A program made the position numbers and the translations under genes. Shown here piece after piece: positions 1 to 11,060 of a stretch of 64,000 bases of DNA (within the stretch, counting starts at the first letter, position 1; the number at the start of each line of letters is the position of its first letter). Source of the stretch: Haemaphysalis longicornis (taxonomy: Eukaryota; Arthropoda; Arachnida; Ixodida; Ixodidae); assembly GCA_013339765.2 (NCBI GenBank), contig CM023450.1, forward strand, positions 98,508,820-98,572,819. Direction: 5' to 3'. The notes beneath the pieces were generated by a model. It searched no databases. It was not told where the DNA came from and saw only the letters and a program-made list of their open reading frames with translations.

Positions 1-520
1 CCATGGACTGAAGTTCTTTTCACTCGTGCCGAGAAGAGGCAAATTGGGAGTGGTGTAACTCTCGAAACTTCACTTTCCTTCACCCTATGAAGAATCGTCG
101 AGCGCTGGGCAGAAGCTCGTATAAAACGGCGAGGATCATTCAGGACACTAAGTGATGGAACTGTGTCCGTGAATAACTCAATACAATTGCCGACCCCGAC
201 ACTTTCGCTATAGAATGGTTACAAGAGCCGCCTAATTAGATCAACACTTGATCAGCAACGTGCTTTAAGTCACCCTGTCCGGGAAACTAAAAATGTTCCA
301 CAAGAGGTGGTGGTATACGTGTGAAGAGTAGTAGGTTCTAGCCGCAGTTGCTCAGAATAAATTATGTATAAATTACAATTATTAGTATTGTATAGTTGAG
401 TATTTATTTTAGAAATAAGTAATTATTTAATACAAAATTTTAGTTGTGACATATGGTTCCTTTCTGATAAATTTTCTCCTGATAAATGAGGCATGTGTGT
501 GTGGGGAGGGGGGTGGTGGC
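1..520. other. Unassigned sequence
   Basis: I recognise no gene, repeat family or RNA here. The last part (about 355-450) is markedly AT-rich. Short open stretches on either strand carry stops and show no family motif. Confidence 0.5.
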
Positions 521-522
521 GG

Positions 523-525
523 GAA

Positions 526-556
<31 letters not shown>

Positions 557-560
557 GCGC
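523..560. repeat. (GT)n/(GCGT)n microsatellite
   Basis: An alternating purine-pyrimidine run of GT dinucleotides passes into GCGT tetranucleotides and ends in GCGCGC. It is a simple repeat with some Z-DNA potential. It causes the overlapping open frames seen on both strands here. Confidence 0.9.
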
Positions 561-655
561 CTTGTTTGTCTATTCGTCGAAGCGATTCGCCAAAAGTTAG
601 ACGTTCTCTCCCCCATAGGGGGTGCATTGCGCCTGCATTGTGGCGCACCCAGCTT

Positions 656-690
656 CAAAAAAAAAAAAAGGGGGGGGGGGTGGGGGTGGA
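656..690. repeat. Poly(A)/poly(G) tract
   Basis: A run of about 14 A is followed directly by about 11 G and a G-rich stretch. It could be the A-tail of a retroposed sequence, but no matching body was recognised upstream. Confidence 0.75.
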
Positions 691-1154
691 GAGGGAGGCG
701 CTATAGGGGAGAAAAGAGTGGGATGCATGAGGGGTATTTAGAAGAGGCTGGGAAAAATTGGAGAATAGCTGTCGCGTTTCAGGACGCTCGTTCTCTACCA
801 CAAATCTTATACTTAACGATGCGTTTCTTCGGCAGGCACACGCCATCGATGTGGCTCGGAGGATGGGGCGTGCCACCGGCTTAGCTATCGCGAACACGCG
901 ATGCGTTCGTACTACACAGCGGCACGGCACGCTCACCCTATCGGTGGTACAAGGCGTTGCTAGTCTACTTTCGTTTAGGTGGACTGTTCTGCGAAGCCTC
1001 ACTCGAACGATACCGCTTTAAAAGAGGAAGAGTTTGTTTGCTGCGTTGGTTAAAAGGTGCACCCGGCTGGCGACCGCACAAAGCGTGCTGAAAATATCTG
1101 TCCCGAACCCTTATTGGCTGCGACGCCTTCCACAGAGCGTGCATTGAACATGCC
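691..1154. other. Unassigned sequence
   Basis: Mixed-composition DNA with no recognisable gene or repeat. Open frames are short and mutually overlapping on both strands. Confidence 0.5.
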
Positions 1155-1664
1155 TTAAAAAGGAACATGAAGACCAAATACGACTTTGTTAAATCTGAAT
1201 GAACTAGTCTTTGGTAATTTCGTCAGTTCTTTTTCAGCCACAGAAGGCGTTTTTAAACCAAAAAAGCAGCACAGGATATATTGAACAACTTTCAAATTTC
1301 GAGCTACACTGACATCACCTGAGCAGGAGTGACACAAGAGAGGGCAGAACTAAAACTTTAAGTATAAGTGTGTTAAGTGCACGTTAGCACTGAAGTGATA
1401 TGACCGAAAGGAATTAGAGGCCACACTACAGTCGCTTAGTCATGTTACTTTGGCGGTGGCTTTGGCCTCCAATAGCACAAAAATATTCTCTAACATATCC
1501 AGAGATCTCGATAGGAACGGGAGGGAGTGCCACCACTGCTTCATCTGTTGTTCTTTATATTTCCATTGTTTGTACATATTTTGCGATAAAATTAGTTTCG
1601 TTGCTATCGGGACGTAGCCTTTTTAATGAATCTAACTTGTATTTTTCCGTTGTGGCCCCTTTAA
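1155..1664 (+). mobile_element. TTAA-flanked TIR element, copy A (510 bp)
   Basis: A non-autonomous DNA transposon (MITE-like). The left end reads TTAA then AAAGGAACATGAAG. The right end reads TGGCCCC then TTAA. The outer ~45 bases at each end are imperfect inverted repeats. The interior matches two other elements in the window (13322-13835 inverted, 31033-32209 direct), for example a CACTACAGTCGC segment near 1426-1437 and the ACTGACATCACC stretch near 1307. No transposase frame is present. A TTAA target duplication is known for piggyBac and Kolobok elements; the AGG-type start is more Kolobok-like, which is inference. Confidence 0.75.
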
Positions 1665-4190
1665 GCTTATGTGGAGGGAGTGCCGTAGCAGCACGCATAA
1701 TGATTCTCCAAAAAGTAGCTGCAGTGAGTCCGATGTCGAGGTTGCAGGCTTAGCGTTGACATAGGCAGACTGCTTGTGCGTTTTCTTAGAGTCTCTGCAC
1801 TCGACTCCAGCTGTGACTGCCTCTATCGGCTTTTTTTGTCAATGTGTATGTGTGTGTGTCCAGTCTGGTTGATTTTCTTTCGTTTTTCCTTTCTTATTTG
1901 TATTATTAATGATAGCACTTACCCTCATCACATGTTCACCAACCATCTGAAGCAGTGAGCCCAGCATTATGCGCGGCTGGCCTCTTCGGTCTCATTAACG
2001 AATTCTCTCTCTCTCTTTCGTGTACGAACGTGGCCAACACAAACGGCATCAAGTTATCATCTGATAAGAACGTGCTTTGGAATCCTCCGCACGATTTTAT
2101 TTTAGTTTGCAGCGAAAAAAAGCAAATACCATGTTTCTTTCACAGTGAACCATGCTTAAATCCAGGGTGAGCAAATATTTCTTCCCCATGACATGTTCCG
2201 AGGGAACTGCTTACTCAAGCGCCCCCAATCCGGTTTCCCGTTCACGATTTGCGGCGTCACAAATCGTAGGGCAGGAAAGCGACTGAGGGAGACATTCAGG
2301 GTTACACCCTTTTTGCATTTTCTGCGTTAATAAGTAACTGCCGTTTCGCTAATGGTATTTTCATTCCAGCACTGTAATCTACAGATTGAGGCCACCTTGT
2401 TTCTGCACTTTAGTGTCCCGTTGAGGGACGCTGACGCGTACGGTGAAATTGCGCGGTATTCAGTTTTATATTTGCTAGAATGTTCTTTTCACTTCTGTTC
2501 AGCGCGTATTGTCTGTGGTTGTTCAGTTTATTATACCGATGAGTGTATTTTCGTCCCGAATAAAATCTTTAAGAGCCAGTAATTTTTGTAAGCAATTCCA
2601 CACCTACGCCCCCTCGTCGTTGTTTAATTATTAAGAGCGCTGAAATAGGCCACCCCGTGAGGCGTCAGCCTCAATCTTAAAGAGACGTCAACTTCACAGT
2701 ATACGGTGAAAAGAAGTTGAGCTCAAAGGGGGTAATTGATTCTTTGGGCGAGTCTGAAAAACCTGACCTCAAACTGAGGTTCATTGACTCGCTGTTGCGC
2801 GTGAACATAACCCCATCCGTTTGATTCATTAGCGTGTACGGGCAATTAAAATAAAGCCACTCTAAACATGCTTGCCATGGTTTTTCTCTGTAATTTTGCT
2901 TAAATATAGCATTCATACCATATGTGTTGCGTAGCCGAACACCTGAAGCTATTAGTAAGGTGTTTATAGCAGGGTGCTTTGCAGATTACTATTACAGCGT
3001 AGCTGCAGTATCAACTTATCTGCTTAGCAGCGCTTTCCTCTAGATGATTCGTGTAGGCGTCTCCATCTTTTTGGCTAAACTGATATACGTCGTCTTGGGT
3101 CGAACGACATTCTAACTTCGCAAGGAACTTCGAGGTAATTGGGCTTAAGCGACGCCGACTGATTTATGCGCATCAATCAGCTTGAGGTGTGGTCGAATTC
3201 TAGCGAGGCTTGAGGTGAGGCTTATGTGGAATTTTTGGCGTGAATATAACGTTGACGCCCGATTGCATAAGGGAACTCGAACCTCAGTTGTGCTGTTGAG
3301 CTTCGGCTGATGTAAAAAAAAAAAAAGAATATTGCCCAATTTCTTCTCCATACTCGAAAAAGCTCATTAAAGCCCGGTCAGTGAGGCTATCTAGTCAGGC
3401 CTCAAGGCTCAGATGATCTGATGGTCCAAAATACCCGAGCCAAACCTTACCGATAGACAGAAAGACATCAGAAAACTTTGCAACTCGTTCAAAAGATTTT
3501 TTTTCCTCTTTACCTGCGCTCTTGGATCTCGGAAATCTGGACAACATTCTTTCTGTGGGTATCTGACGTCACCAAGCAAAATATAGAGAAATAGAAACGT
3601 ATTTTATTGAGCCTTAAGGTTGAATCAAAGGGTACCTATCATCGCTACTGGCCGGCTTCCTCCCAGTTGCAGCGATAACAGCGTTCGATAGACCCCTTAA
3701 AGAAAATTTCAAGAAAAACAAAGCAGACTGAAAGAAAGGTATCAGAAGCGGCGAGCGAATCAAGGAGTCCCGTTCTTTTCTGGTGATAAATAAAGCTCTG
3801 GGAGTGCTTTCCTGCCCGAATGAAAAAGCGAAAGCGTTTATCAGCACCCTTGCAGGCCCTCCCACGTCGCCGTGCCTCCGGAAGCAAGGAGGCGACGCAT
3901 AGCAACTAGACCGGAGGAACATGGTGGATTATCTACTGTACTAGTTTCTACGAAACTGCATTCAAAGAGTGGCCTTAAAAACCGCGAAGACAACTTCCAA
4001 CTTGATTAATTCGAATGGCTGCTGGGCAGTTCATACCTCCCTACAAATTTGTTCGGTGCTTCCAAGCATGACGCAAGGATTCGCGCCACATCATGACAGA
4101 TTTCAAATTACCCGCTCGCTTCCTATCCCCTAAACGTTCAAATATTCACTGGTGGTGTACGTAGGGGAGCAGACTAAAATATGACCCGCC
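1665..4190. other. Unassigned 2.5 kb
   Basis: I see no gene. Minor items are a short CT run near 2005-2020 and a 13-base A run near 3314. The minus-strand frame at 2677-2916 is open for 79 codons but resembles no family I know, and that length is not unusual by chance. Confidence 0.5.
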
Positions 4191-4359
4191 GCGGTGGCTC
4201 AGTGGCTAAGGCGTTGTGCTGCTGAGCACGAGGACGCGGGTTCCATTTCCGGCCGCGGCGGCCGCTTTTCTGATGGAGGCGAAAAGCAAAAACGACCGTG
4301 TGTACGAGACTTCGGCACATGTTGAAGATCCCCAGGTGGTCGAAATTAATCCGTAGTCC

Positions 4360-4400
<41 letters not shown>
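4191..4400 (+). mobile_element. tRNA-derived SINE (Ruka-like) with (AATC)n tail
   Basis: The head is tRNA-like: an A-box (GTGGCTCAGTGGCTAAGG) is followed about 45 bases later by a B-box (GGGTTCCATTTCC), the internal RNA polymerase III promoter arrangement. The body carries TTTCTGATGGAGGCG and CCCCAGGTGGTCGAAATTAA, both typical of the abundant tick SINE I know as Ruka. It ends in about ten AATC units. The usual segment between ATCCG and the tail is missing, so the copy is shortened at its 3' end. A diverged minus-strand relative lies at 57168-57425. Confidence 0.88.
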
Positions 4401-4402
<2 letters not shown>

Positions 4403-6029
4403 GATTAAAACGTGCCTTCCGCGTTGAGAGACCCAGCGCAGAAGGACCGAAAATCGGGCTATCTGTGGGCGTTCAGACAATCAAAATATAAAAACTTTTC
4501 GCCTCCGTAACAACGTGGTCGCCGCTACCATGCCTGTTTCAGACGATCAACCTCATTCTGGGGTTTGCATTTGATGGGAGCCGTGCAACTAAGTGAACTT
4601 CCGTGGTTACAATTAAAAATATCACCGGCCGTTCCCCTCTGTGAAAGTGGCTGTCCAGCGAAGCTGCTTGCATGGGCGGTGTATTAACGCGGTGCTTCCT
4701 CGGTGAGTGTGTGTCGAACTTTCGTTTCTGAGGTGAGGTCGTTATCAAACCACAGTCTGTCACACACGTTGCAACTCGAGCTGCCAAGACGAGAGAAATT
4801 ATTTTTTGAACATTGCGTACACATTCTTGAACACTTTGTTGGAACATTTGCGCCGAAGGGGTTTTGTGGACTCCCTGACTCACGATATGTATCCTCGGTT
4901 GTCGCTCGTCATTTACAAGCCTGCCGTCCCACTGGCACGTTCGTCGGATGCCGCATTTGTACCGACACGCTGTCGCCGAAATCTAGAGCCCATTTTATCT
5001 TACACTCGCGTCGCTGTGATGGGACCCAGTTCGTAGTAAATGTTATGGGCGACGCACCTTAGGGGCTCGGGCTGTCGGCGTCTCCCGTCGTAGTCTCCTG
5101 TAGTCACGGTACTAAAACACCGATACACTCGTTTTATAATGCCTCGCGCTAGAACGTTTCATCTCCATGCGCAAAAACGCGTACTAAGACAACACACCGA
5201 GACACTCGTTTTCCAACGGCTCGCGCTACTTCTTAGCATACTTCCTAACATGCCGCGGCGTATGACACGAATGACAACTTACGGGAAGTCTGTCTCTCAT
5301 ATAATTCCGTAAATCCGTTTCAATGCAAGGGACGGCGCCACCGCCTCAACAAGCGCACGATTGCACCTCCCACCGGCGCTTCTCCGGCGCGCAATCAGCA
5401 CGTGCTGTGCTTCACGAAAGAGGGTCACAATCTTTGAATACACTTATACACTGCATGCTTCACCCATCCCTAGGTTTCACTCTAGTGGAGATAGGCCAGG
5501 ATATTTTTAATGAGTGGGCTTCACTGTGCAAACGCCGATATGAGAAAGCTAGTTAACAGAAGACCAACCTTACAGGAATTGCCCTAAAGTCGCGTTCACA
5601 TCGAAACACAAACGCGTTGGTGGAAAGACATTTCTTTCAGGGGCAGTATAGGCCGTTTTACATCAAAACACGATGGCAATAAAACCCCTCATCCCAGCCA
5701 TGACAGCTTTGCTGTTAAAATGGGGGTGGTTTGGCTTCGCCAAGCACAGAAAGTGTGTGAAAGCAGTATTCACTCATGCTTTCAAACCGTTTTCCTTTCG
5801 CGACACTCTCGGGTCTCGTTTTCCTCATCCTCCCACGAGACTCAGGAAAAGACAAAGACCCTCTCAAATGTAGTGACCACTTTTTCTTGCACCCCTCATT
5901 TAACCCGTTTCCCCAAACAGGCCTAGATCCCGCCTTGCTTCTGATAAAGGCTTTTCTCTATCTGTCCAATACCAAAGAGCGGGTATAGGCTGCTTTGCGG
6001 TTATGTAACCCAATGGTAGGTTTCAGAGT
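4401..6029. other. Unassigned sequence
   Basis: No gene or repeat family recognised. The 19-mer GAAAGTGGCTGTCCAGCGA at 4643-4661 recurs exactly at 40422-40440. Several frames stay open at 5673-5988 but have no recognisable protein features. Confidence 0.5.
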
Positions 6030-6095
6030 ACTGAAAGGTAACTGAAAGGTAAGCAACTGAAAGGTAAGAAAAGGTAAGGCAACTGAAAGGTAAGT
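6030..6095 (+). repeat. Short tandem repeat, AACTGAAAGGTAAG
   Basis: Four to five imperfect copies of a roughly 14-16-base unit built on ACTGAAAGGTAA lie in tandem, with one copy reduced to AAAAGGTAAGG. It is a small minisatellite, and no coding role is apparent. Confidence 0.85.
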
Positions 6096-6239
6096 GCCAC
6101 CGTAAGCGTCAAGTTTCGCTTAAAAGTTCTGCGTAGTCACATTTTGACGTACAACGAGTAATTTTTCCAATAAGTACCGCTTGACGAATTTAGACCTCTA
6201 AGCGTAACGTTAGGACTTAATGCCGTAAGATTATGATTA

Positions 6240-6341
6240 ACTCTAGGTAACCTTGATGGGAGAGGCCTTTGCCCTGCAGTGGGCGTACATTGGCTGGTGA
6301 TGATGATTATGATGATGATGATGATGATGATAATGATGATC
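6240..6341 (+). mobile_element. RTE-type LINE 3' end with (GAT)n tail
   Basis: The segment GGGAGAGGCCTTTGCCCTGC followed by AGTGGGCGTACATTGGCTG and an (GAT)n run is the characteristic end of arthropod RTE-clade LINEs: the last ORF2 codons, read as REAFALQWA, then a TGATGATG tail. Only about 60 bases of element remain before the tail, a severe 5' truncation. A second such end on the opposite strand is at 37506-37619. Confidence 0.8.
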
Positions 6342-7106
6342 AGCTGGACATTAAGAAGTTCCAAGCAGCACCATATTCTTCGTTTGTCTGGCTGTGGCCA
6401 CCGGTCGACCGAAATTAGCACCGAAGCGTTACGTTTGCCTTAACGTCGAGCTACGCGTACACCGTGTTTCCCCTCCCTCTATGGCACATCAACCTTTGCG
6501 GATGCTGAATGAACTAAAAGAAAAAAAGTCGAGAAATGGTTTAGTTGGTGTAGGTAGTATTTACATAAAAGTTCAGCGGCCGATTTCTTCTCTTGGCAAC
6601 ACTGAAAACCGCCATGACCGTGTCCACCACGTCTGCGCACGCGCCCAAATCTCGCAGAAAAAAAATCAAGCCCTGGCGTCCGTCATGTGCACAGTTAACA
6701 CGCTATTCCCGGCCATGGTGTCCATCAAAAGACGCGAATAATCGCAGTGGCGTTGTGTAATGGTGCTCTACTTTCCCTGGAGAACTCTGTATCACAACTC
6801 GAGAGTATAACCGCGGTTGCGAAAAGCGGCACGACGCACGAAATGCTTTCGCAGCAGCGCCATTGCCTGCGAGCACGGATATGGAGACAGCTGCGCCCGC
6901 ACTTTGCCCACGGTAGAGTCATTCAGTATAAAAGCCAAGTAATTCTTCCGAAGAAATTGTGAGATTCGCGCGAATGCCGATTAGGTAACGCGGTATCTGC
7001 GTAGCAGCGAGTGCATTGTCAGCTGGGAGACTAGCGACATCTATCGGCGAGTGGCTGAACGGCCGAAGTGGAAGCGTTCGTAGAGAGGTGAGCAATCTGT
7101 GAGCAA
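6342..7106. other. Unassigned sequence
   Basis: I see no gene or repeat family. Short frames on both strands at 6394-6962 look like chance openings. Confidence 0.5.
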
Positions 7107-8061
7107 TATAGAGTTTCACACGATAATAGCTAGCGAGGAATCTGGCGCTGCGATCGTCCGCCTGAATAGACGTAATGGGAAGTTGGGGATTCGGATTGGC
7201 GCTCGATGGCTTAATTCGCGGAAGGCACTACGAATTAGATTGTGCTACCATGAACGCCTTCGCTTATGCAGGGTGTCGGGAAGAAGCGTTCAAAAATTCG
7301 TTTCCCCTTCAACTGAATGTCACACGCGCGCTGACGCCATGCTGAGTGGAAATGTTCTCTAACCGAAGTTGCGGATCAGGTGGGTTATAAACTCATTGCC
7401 GGCCCAGCGAGCACGAAAAAACCAATGCGGCAAGTTTGCCTGAGAATTAGTGCCGCGCTCCTTCGGCAGAACAATGCATTTTCGAAACTGATGAAGACTG
7501 TAGACTACTTGGGACAGCCACTTTTCATGCGAACGCCGGCTACTACGGCGTAGACCATCCGGACCGGCGTCCGATAGGAACGCAGCTTGATGAATGTCAC
7601 TAATTCAGGCGAAAATAATTTTTTCCAGAGCTAAATGGTTCCTTTCTTTTTAGGAGCACAAAACCTTTGTAATAAAAACTACATGGACGAGATATTTACG
7701 AGCAGATCTTTTAGGTCCGCGCCCCGCTGTAGTTGGCGGCAAATGGCCAAAGTATTCCGCAAACCTCCTTGACTCTGCGCCTGCGTTTATTCTAAACGTG
7801 CCGTTTTATTTCGTTGAGCACCGGTTTTTAGGAACTAAATTTTCCGTGTACAAAAGAATTTATAAATATCGAACCGCGCAGTAAATGTTTCTTGTAAAAA
7901 AAAAAAACTCAATATGCTCAGCCGCAGCAACGTTTCGATCCTACGCAATCCGGTTCCAGGACTGCCCGTCGTTCCCGTCGAAGCGTAAGTGCTGTCTCGG
8001 AGTTTGCGTTGGCACTATAGCGCCAGATTCCTCTCTAGTTATTATTGTATGAAACTCTATG
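7107..8061. mobile_element. TIR element with CATAGAGTTTC ends, copy 1 (955 bp)
   Basis: The two ends are inverted repeats of about 43 bases: ATAGAGTTTCACACGATAAT on the left, and the complement of the right end begins CATAGAGTTTCATACAATAA. Both then run into GGAATCTGGCGCT. The same ends bound a second element at 31272-31928. The flanking octamers GTGAGCAA and GTGGCCGA match at five of eight positions, compatible with a decayed 8-bp target duplication of hAT or P type. The interior has no intact transposase and looks non-autonomous. Confidence 0.72.
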
Positions 8062-10065
8062 GTGGCCGATACCAAAACACGGCTGCTAGCAATCAGCTGC
8101 CGGCCGCTGGTAAATCACTTCCCTCGTGTCTTGCGAAAAGTAGGCTGTAGGGCGCTGCGCGTAACAGCAGTTAATCGTCGAGGTAACGTTTTTGAGCTCG
8201 CTGGGACGGCCTCATGCGTCCACCGCCACGCCCGTGTCCACGCGTCCTCGCTGCTAAGGCGACGCACATGGTTGCCGGCATGCGTGCCACGCCAGTGAAT
8301 ACAACCTATACTTTCGTTATGAAGAACAACGCAAACTTACGGGACGAGATCGCTCATGTTGCGCCCTTCTGTCGTCCCATTATGTTTTCGCTGTTCCATC
8401 ATAACAAACTAAATTATACTGGATGCTTCATGAACGAGCTAGGCTTCACGAAACTGGCTTCACGATACAGGCTTCACAATTCCCCGTGAAACTGACAAAG
8501 AAATGCCAATGCAGGCGACCTGAATCCGAGATATTTCTATTTTTACTGCGCGCGACCAGTGGGGCTTTCCCTCCACTGAGTTACAGCAGCCACGCAGAGA
8601 TGGCGCCACGACCTCGTCAGTCGTCGAGTCCATACAGAATGGTGGATGTTGTCACCCGCTGACACCGCCCATTCACTGCGGGAAATGCCTGTAGGCGTCG
8701 CGTCCGAATCTACCGTTTTCCCAGTTATCCATCGTAATTAAGTGTAGATTACTCTAAGCCGCGGTTATTTGCTACTTCGCCGTGGCAATATTTTGATTAC
8801 AGCAAAGTTGTATGTTGCCTTGATGTCCCTGCAATCACAGCGTCTGCTAATTTGATTGCGCCAGTGTTCACACAAGCGTCTCAAAGACAGAGTGGCTTTC
8901 GTAAGACAGCGTTGGTGGAGGCTTTTGCTTACGCCGTATGAAATCCACGCAATATACTAAAGACACGTTGCGTACCCCTTGAACCTCGTTAGATTCCTTC
9001 TGCCCCCTTTATGCCCATAAATACTCCGTGCCCGCAAGAACCCGCTACAGCCGCAGCTTTGTCGTTCGTTATCGCAATGCGTCCCAGCGGTGTTAACGGG
9101 GAAACTCGCAGCCCGTATGAAGTTTATTGCCCGTGGCTAAAGATGAGGCAGGCGCGGGCCCCGACGGTATTGGCAAACCAAGTCGACATGTCGTCGCGCC
9201 TCGGCTGAACATTCGTCCCGTTTACGCCAGTCCTCACGTATACGACCGTAAGGGCAGAATTAGATGAGTGTAAAGGAAGAACACAAGCACAAAACTGCGA
9301 CCCCTAAGGGTCTATAAATCTTTTCCGATGACCAGATTTCCGCAGCACATTGCAACTTACACAACATGAATCACTTCCAAGTATGTAGTCAACCACCAGT
9401 GCCGCTCAGCCTGTCTCCCCAAGCCCATCATTTTGCACTTCCTCGCCCTGTTCTTCAGCAGCCACTTATAAGCACGCCACGTCGAAATAACAAGGTACAC
9501 GCCCCTGGAGCTTCAGACTGACTAAACGTTGCCACTTGTGTGGCAGACATAAAAGCGCCGACAGTAAACGCGGATAACGACCTACTTTTCGAGGCCGATG
9601 ACAGTCAGAAAGGCGGCTAGCGGTTCTTCTAGTTTGTGTTAGGGGGATGCGCGCAGGCGTCGCTGGTGGGCTTAGGTTCAGTGAACGCTAATAATTGCGT
9701 AATAAGCAGTGATGGGGCTTCCACACGTGCGCTATTGCTATGGCGGCTTCCTGATAACTACGCTATATGGTTGTGCAGCCAGCTGTCCTCCATCGCTTGA
9801 GACAGACACATAGACACACGCCTTGTCTATGAAAAGCGCGATCGTGCGAACGCTAGTCAATTAACGCCGCGGGGAAGAAATGGTTTAACGAAAAATGACG
9901 TCAGAATGCCGTTAGGGAGGTGGGAAGCACTAGCAGCTGTGCGGAATGTTTCTTTCTTTTTATCACCCTGATTATCAGCACTGAGGATCTCGCTTCTATT
10001 CGTCAATTTAAAAGTGCGTGCAAAGATTTTCAAAGAAAATACAGGCAGCAAATGACAGTTGTACC
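8062..10065. other. Unassigned 2 kb
   Basis: No gene, RNA or repeat family was recognised in this stretch. Composition is balanced and reading frames stay short. Confidence 0.5.
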
Positions 10066-10190
10066 ATCCATAATGAATGAATGAATGAATGGTTTTATTG
10101 GGAAAGGTAACATAAGAAGTGGTCAGGGATTGTGGTCAGAATAAAGGAAAAATAATAAATGGAGTTTATGATTCCAAGACGATTGTTCTT
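10066..10190 (-). mobile_element. Retroelement 3' end with (CATT)n tail
   Basis: On the minus strand an AATAAA signal is followed at once by a (CATT)n run (plus strand: GAATGAATGAATGG then TTTTATTGGG). A polyadenylation signal abutting a short tandem tail is typical of LINE 3' ends in this genome. The element would extend to higher coordinates, perhaps to about 10470, but no coding motif survives there. Confidence 0.45.
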
Positions 10191-10559
10191 AGTTTAAATC
10201 ATAGTTGTTGCGTTCGTTTTAGGTTTTGTGTCCGGGCATACAGAATAGGAAAACGTATTACACTGCCTTGAACTTGAACATCCCACTTGTTGATCATACT
10301 CTCTAGAGCGGAGGGTGTCCGATGTGAGTAAGTACCGGTGATCTTGTTGTGAAGATGGTGCGGGAAATTTAAAACTGAGGATGTTATGGGCATCACACGG
10401 GAAAGTGATCAAATCTTCACCCTCGTTCAGATTAACGTCGAGAACGTGCGAGTTCATAAGAAATACTAGTACGAGAGGGCTACTTTTGAGCTTCTAAGAA
10501 AACGTGAAAAACTCAAATCTAAACTAGCAACAGCTGGATGTGGGCCAGTTGTTTCGACA

Positions 10560-11060
10560 TGTCAATGAAGAAGGCCCATGATGTCAAAGAAGAAGGCTTC
10601 GCTCTGCACAAAGAAGCACAAGACACAGTACACTGAGTGCACAATCAATGTTGTGTATGAATTCCCAATGAGTTGCTCGAAAGTTAACATCGGGCAGACC
10701 GGTCGCTGTTTTAATGAACGAGCGCGTGAGCACAGTTGGGCTGTAAAAAACAAAGCTGGAGGGCACATGTCTGACCACTGTAAGCAATGCAAGTGTGTAG
10801 CAAGGTTGGAGCAGGCAAGATTTCTGCGCAGGGCTAGTGATAAGCTTGAAAGGGGAATTATCGAAGCTGTTTTAATCGAAAAAGCGGGTGAAGATTGCTA
10901 TCAGCAAGACATCTGTTGCCCTTTCAGCAACATAGAATTTAATTCCCAATAAGCGGACCAGAACACAGTGGTGATGTCACGTTTGGTAACATATAAATGC
11001 TGTTTCGTTTCTTTAATAAAGTTTACGTTGGAAGTGGCGCCTTCGCTTTGTCTAGCTTGT
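10560..11060 (+). mobile_element. Penelope-like element, 3' part
   Basis: This holds the C-terminal endonuclease segment of a Penelope-like retroelement and its short 3' untranslated region, ending in an AATAAA-type signal near 11015 (TTTAATAAAGTTTACG). No reverse transcriptase domain is present upstream, so the copy is 5'-truncated. The sequence just upstream (about 10480-10560) is unassigned. Confidence 0.8.
10578..10952 (+). pseudogene. GIY-YIG endonuclease domain of a Penelope-like element (fragment)
   Basis: A 124-codon frame starting at ATG encodes the end of a Penelope-like polyprotein. Intact elements have a reverse transcriptase followed by a GIY-YIG nuclease that nicks target DNA. 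Here the GIY position reads VVY (residues 24-26) and the YIG position reads NIG (36-38), followed by QTGR and NERAREH with the conserved Arg-His region. A Cys/His cluster (GGHMSDHCKQC) and DKLERGIIEA with the acidic residue follow, then IEKAGEDC. Both signature tyrosine triplets are altered, so activity is doubtful. The frame is intact, but the rest of the protein is missing; I treat it as a dead fragment. Confidence 0.8.
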
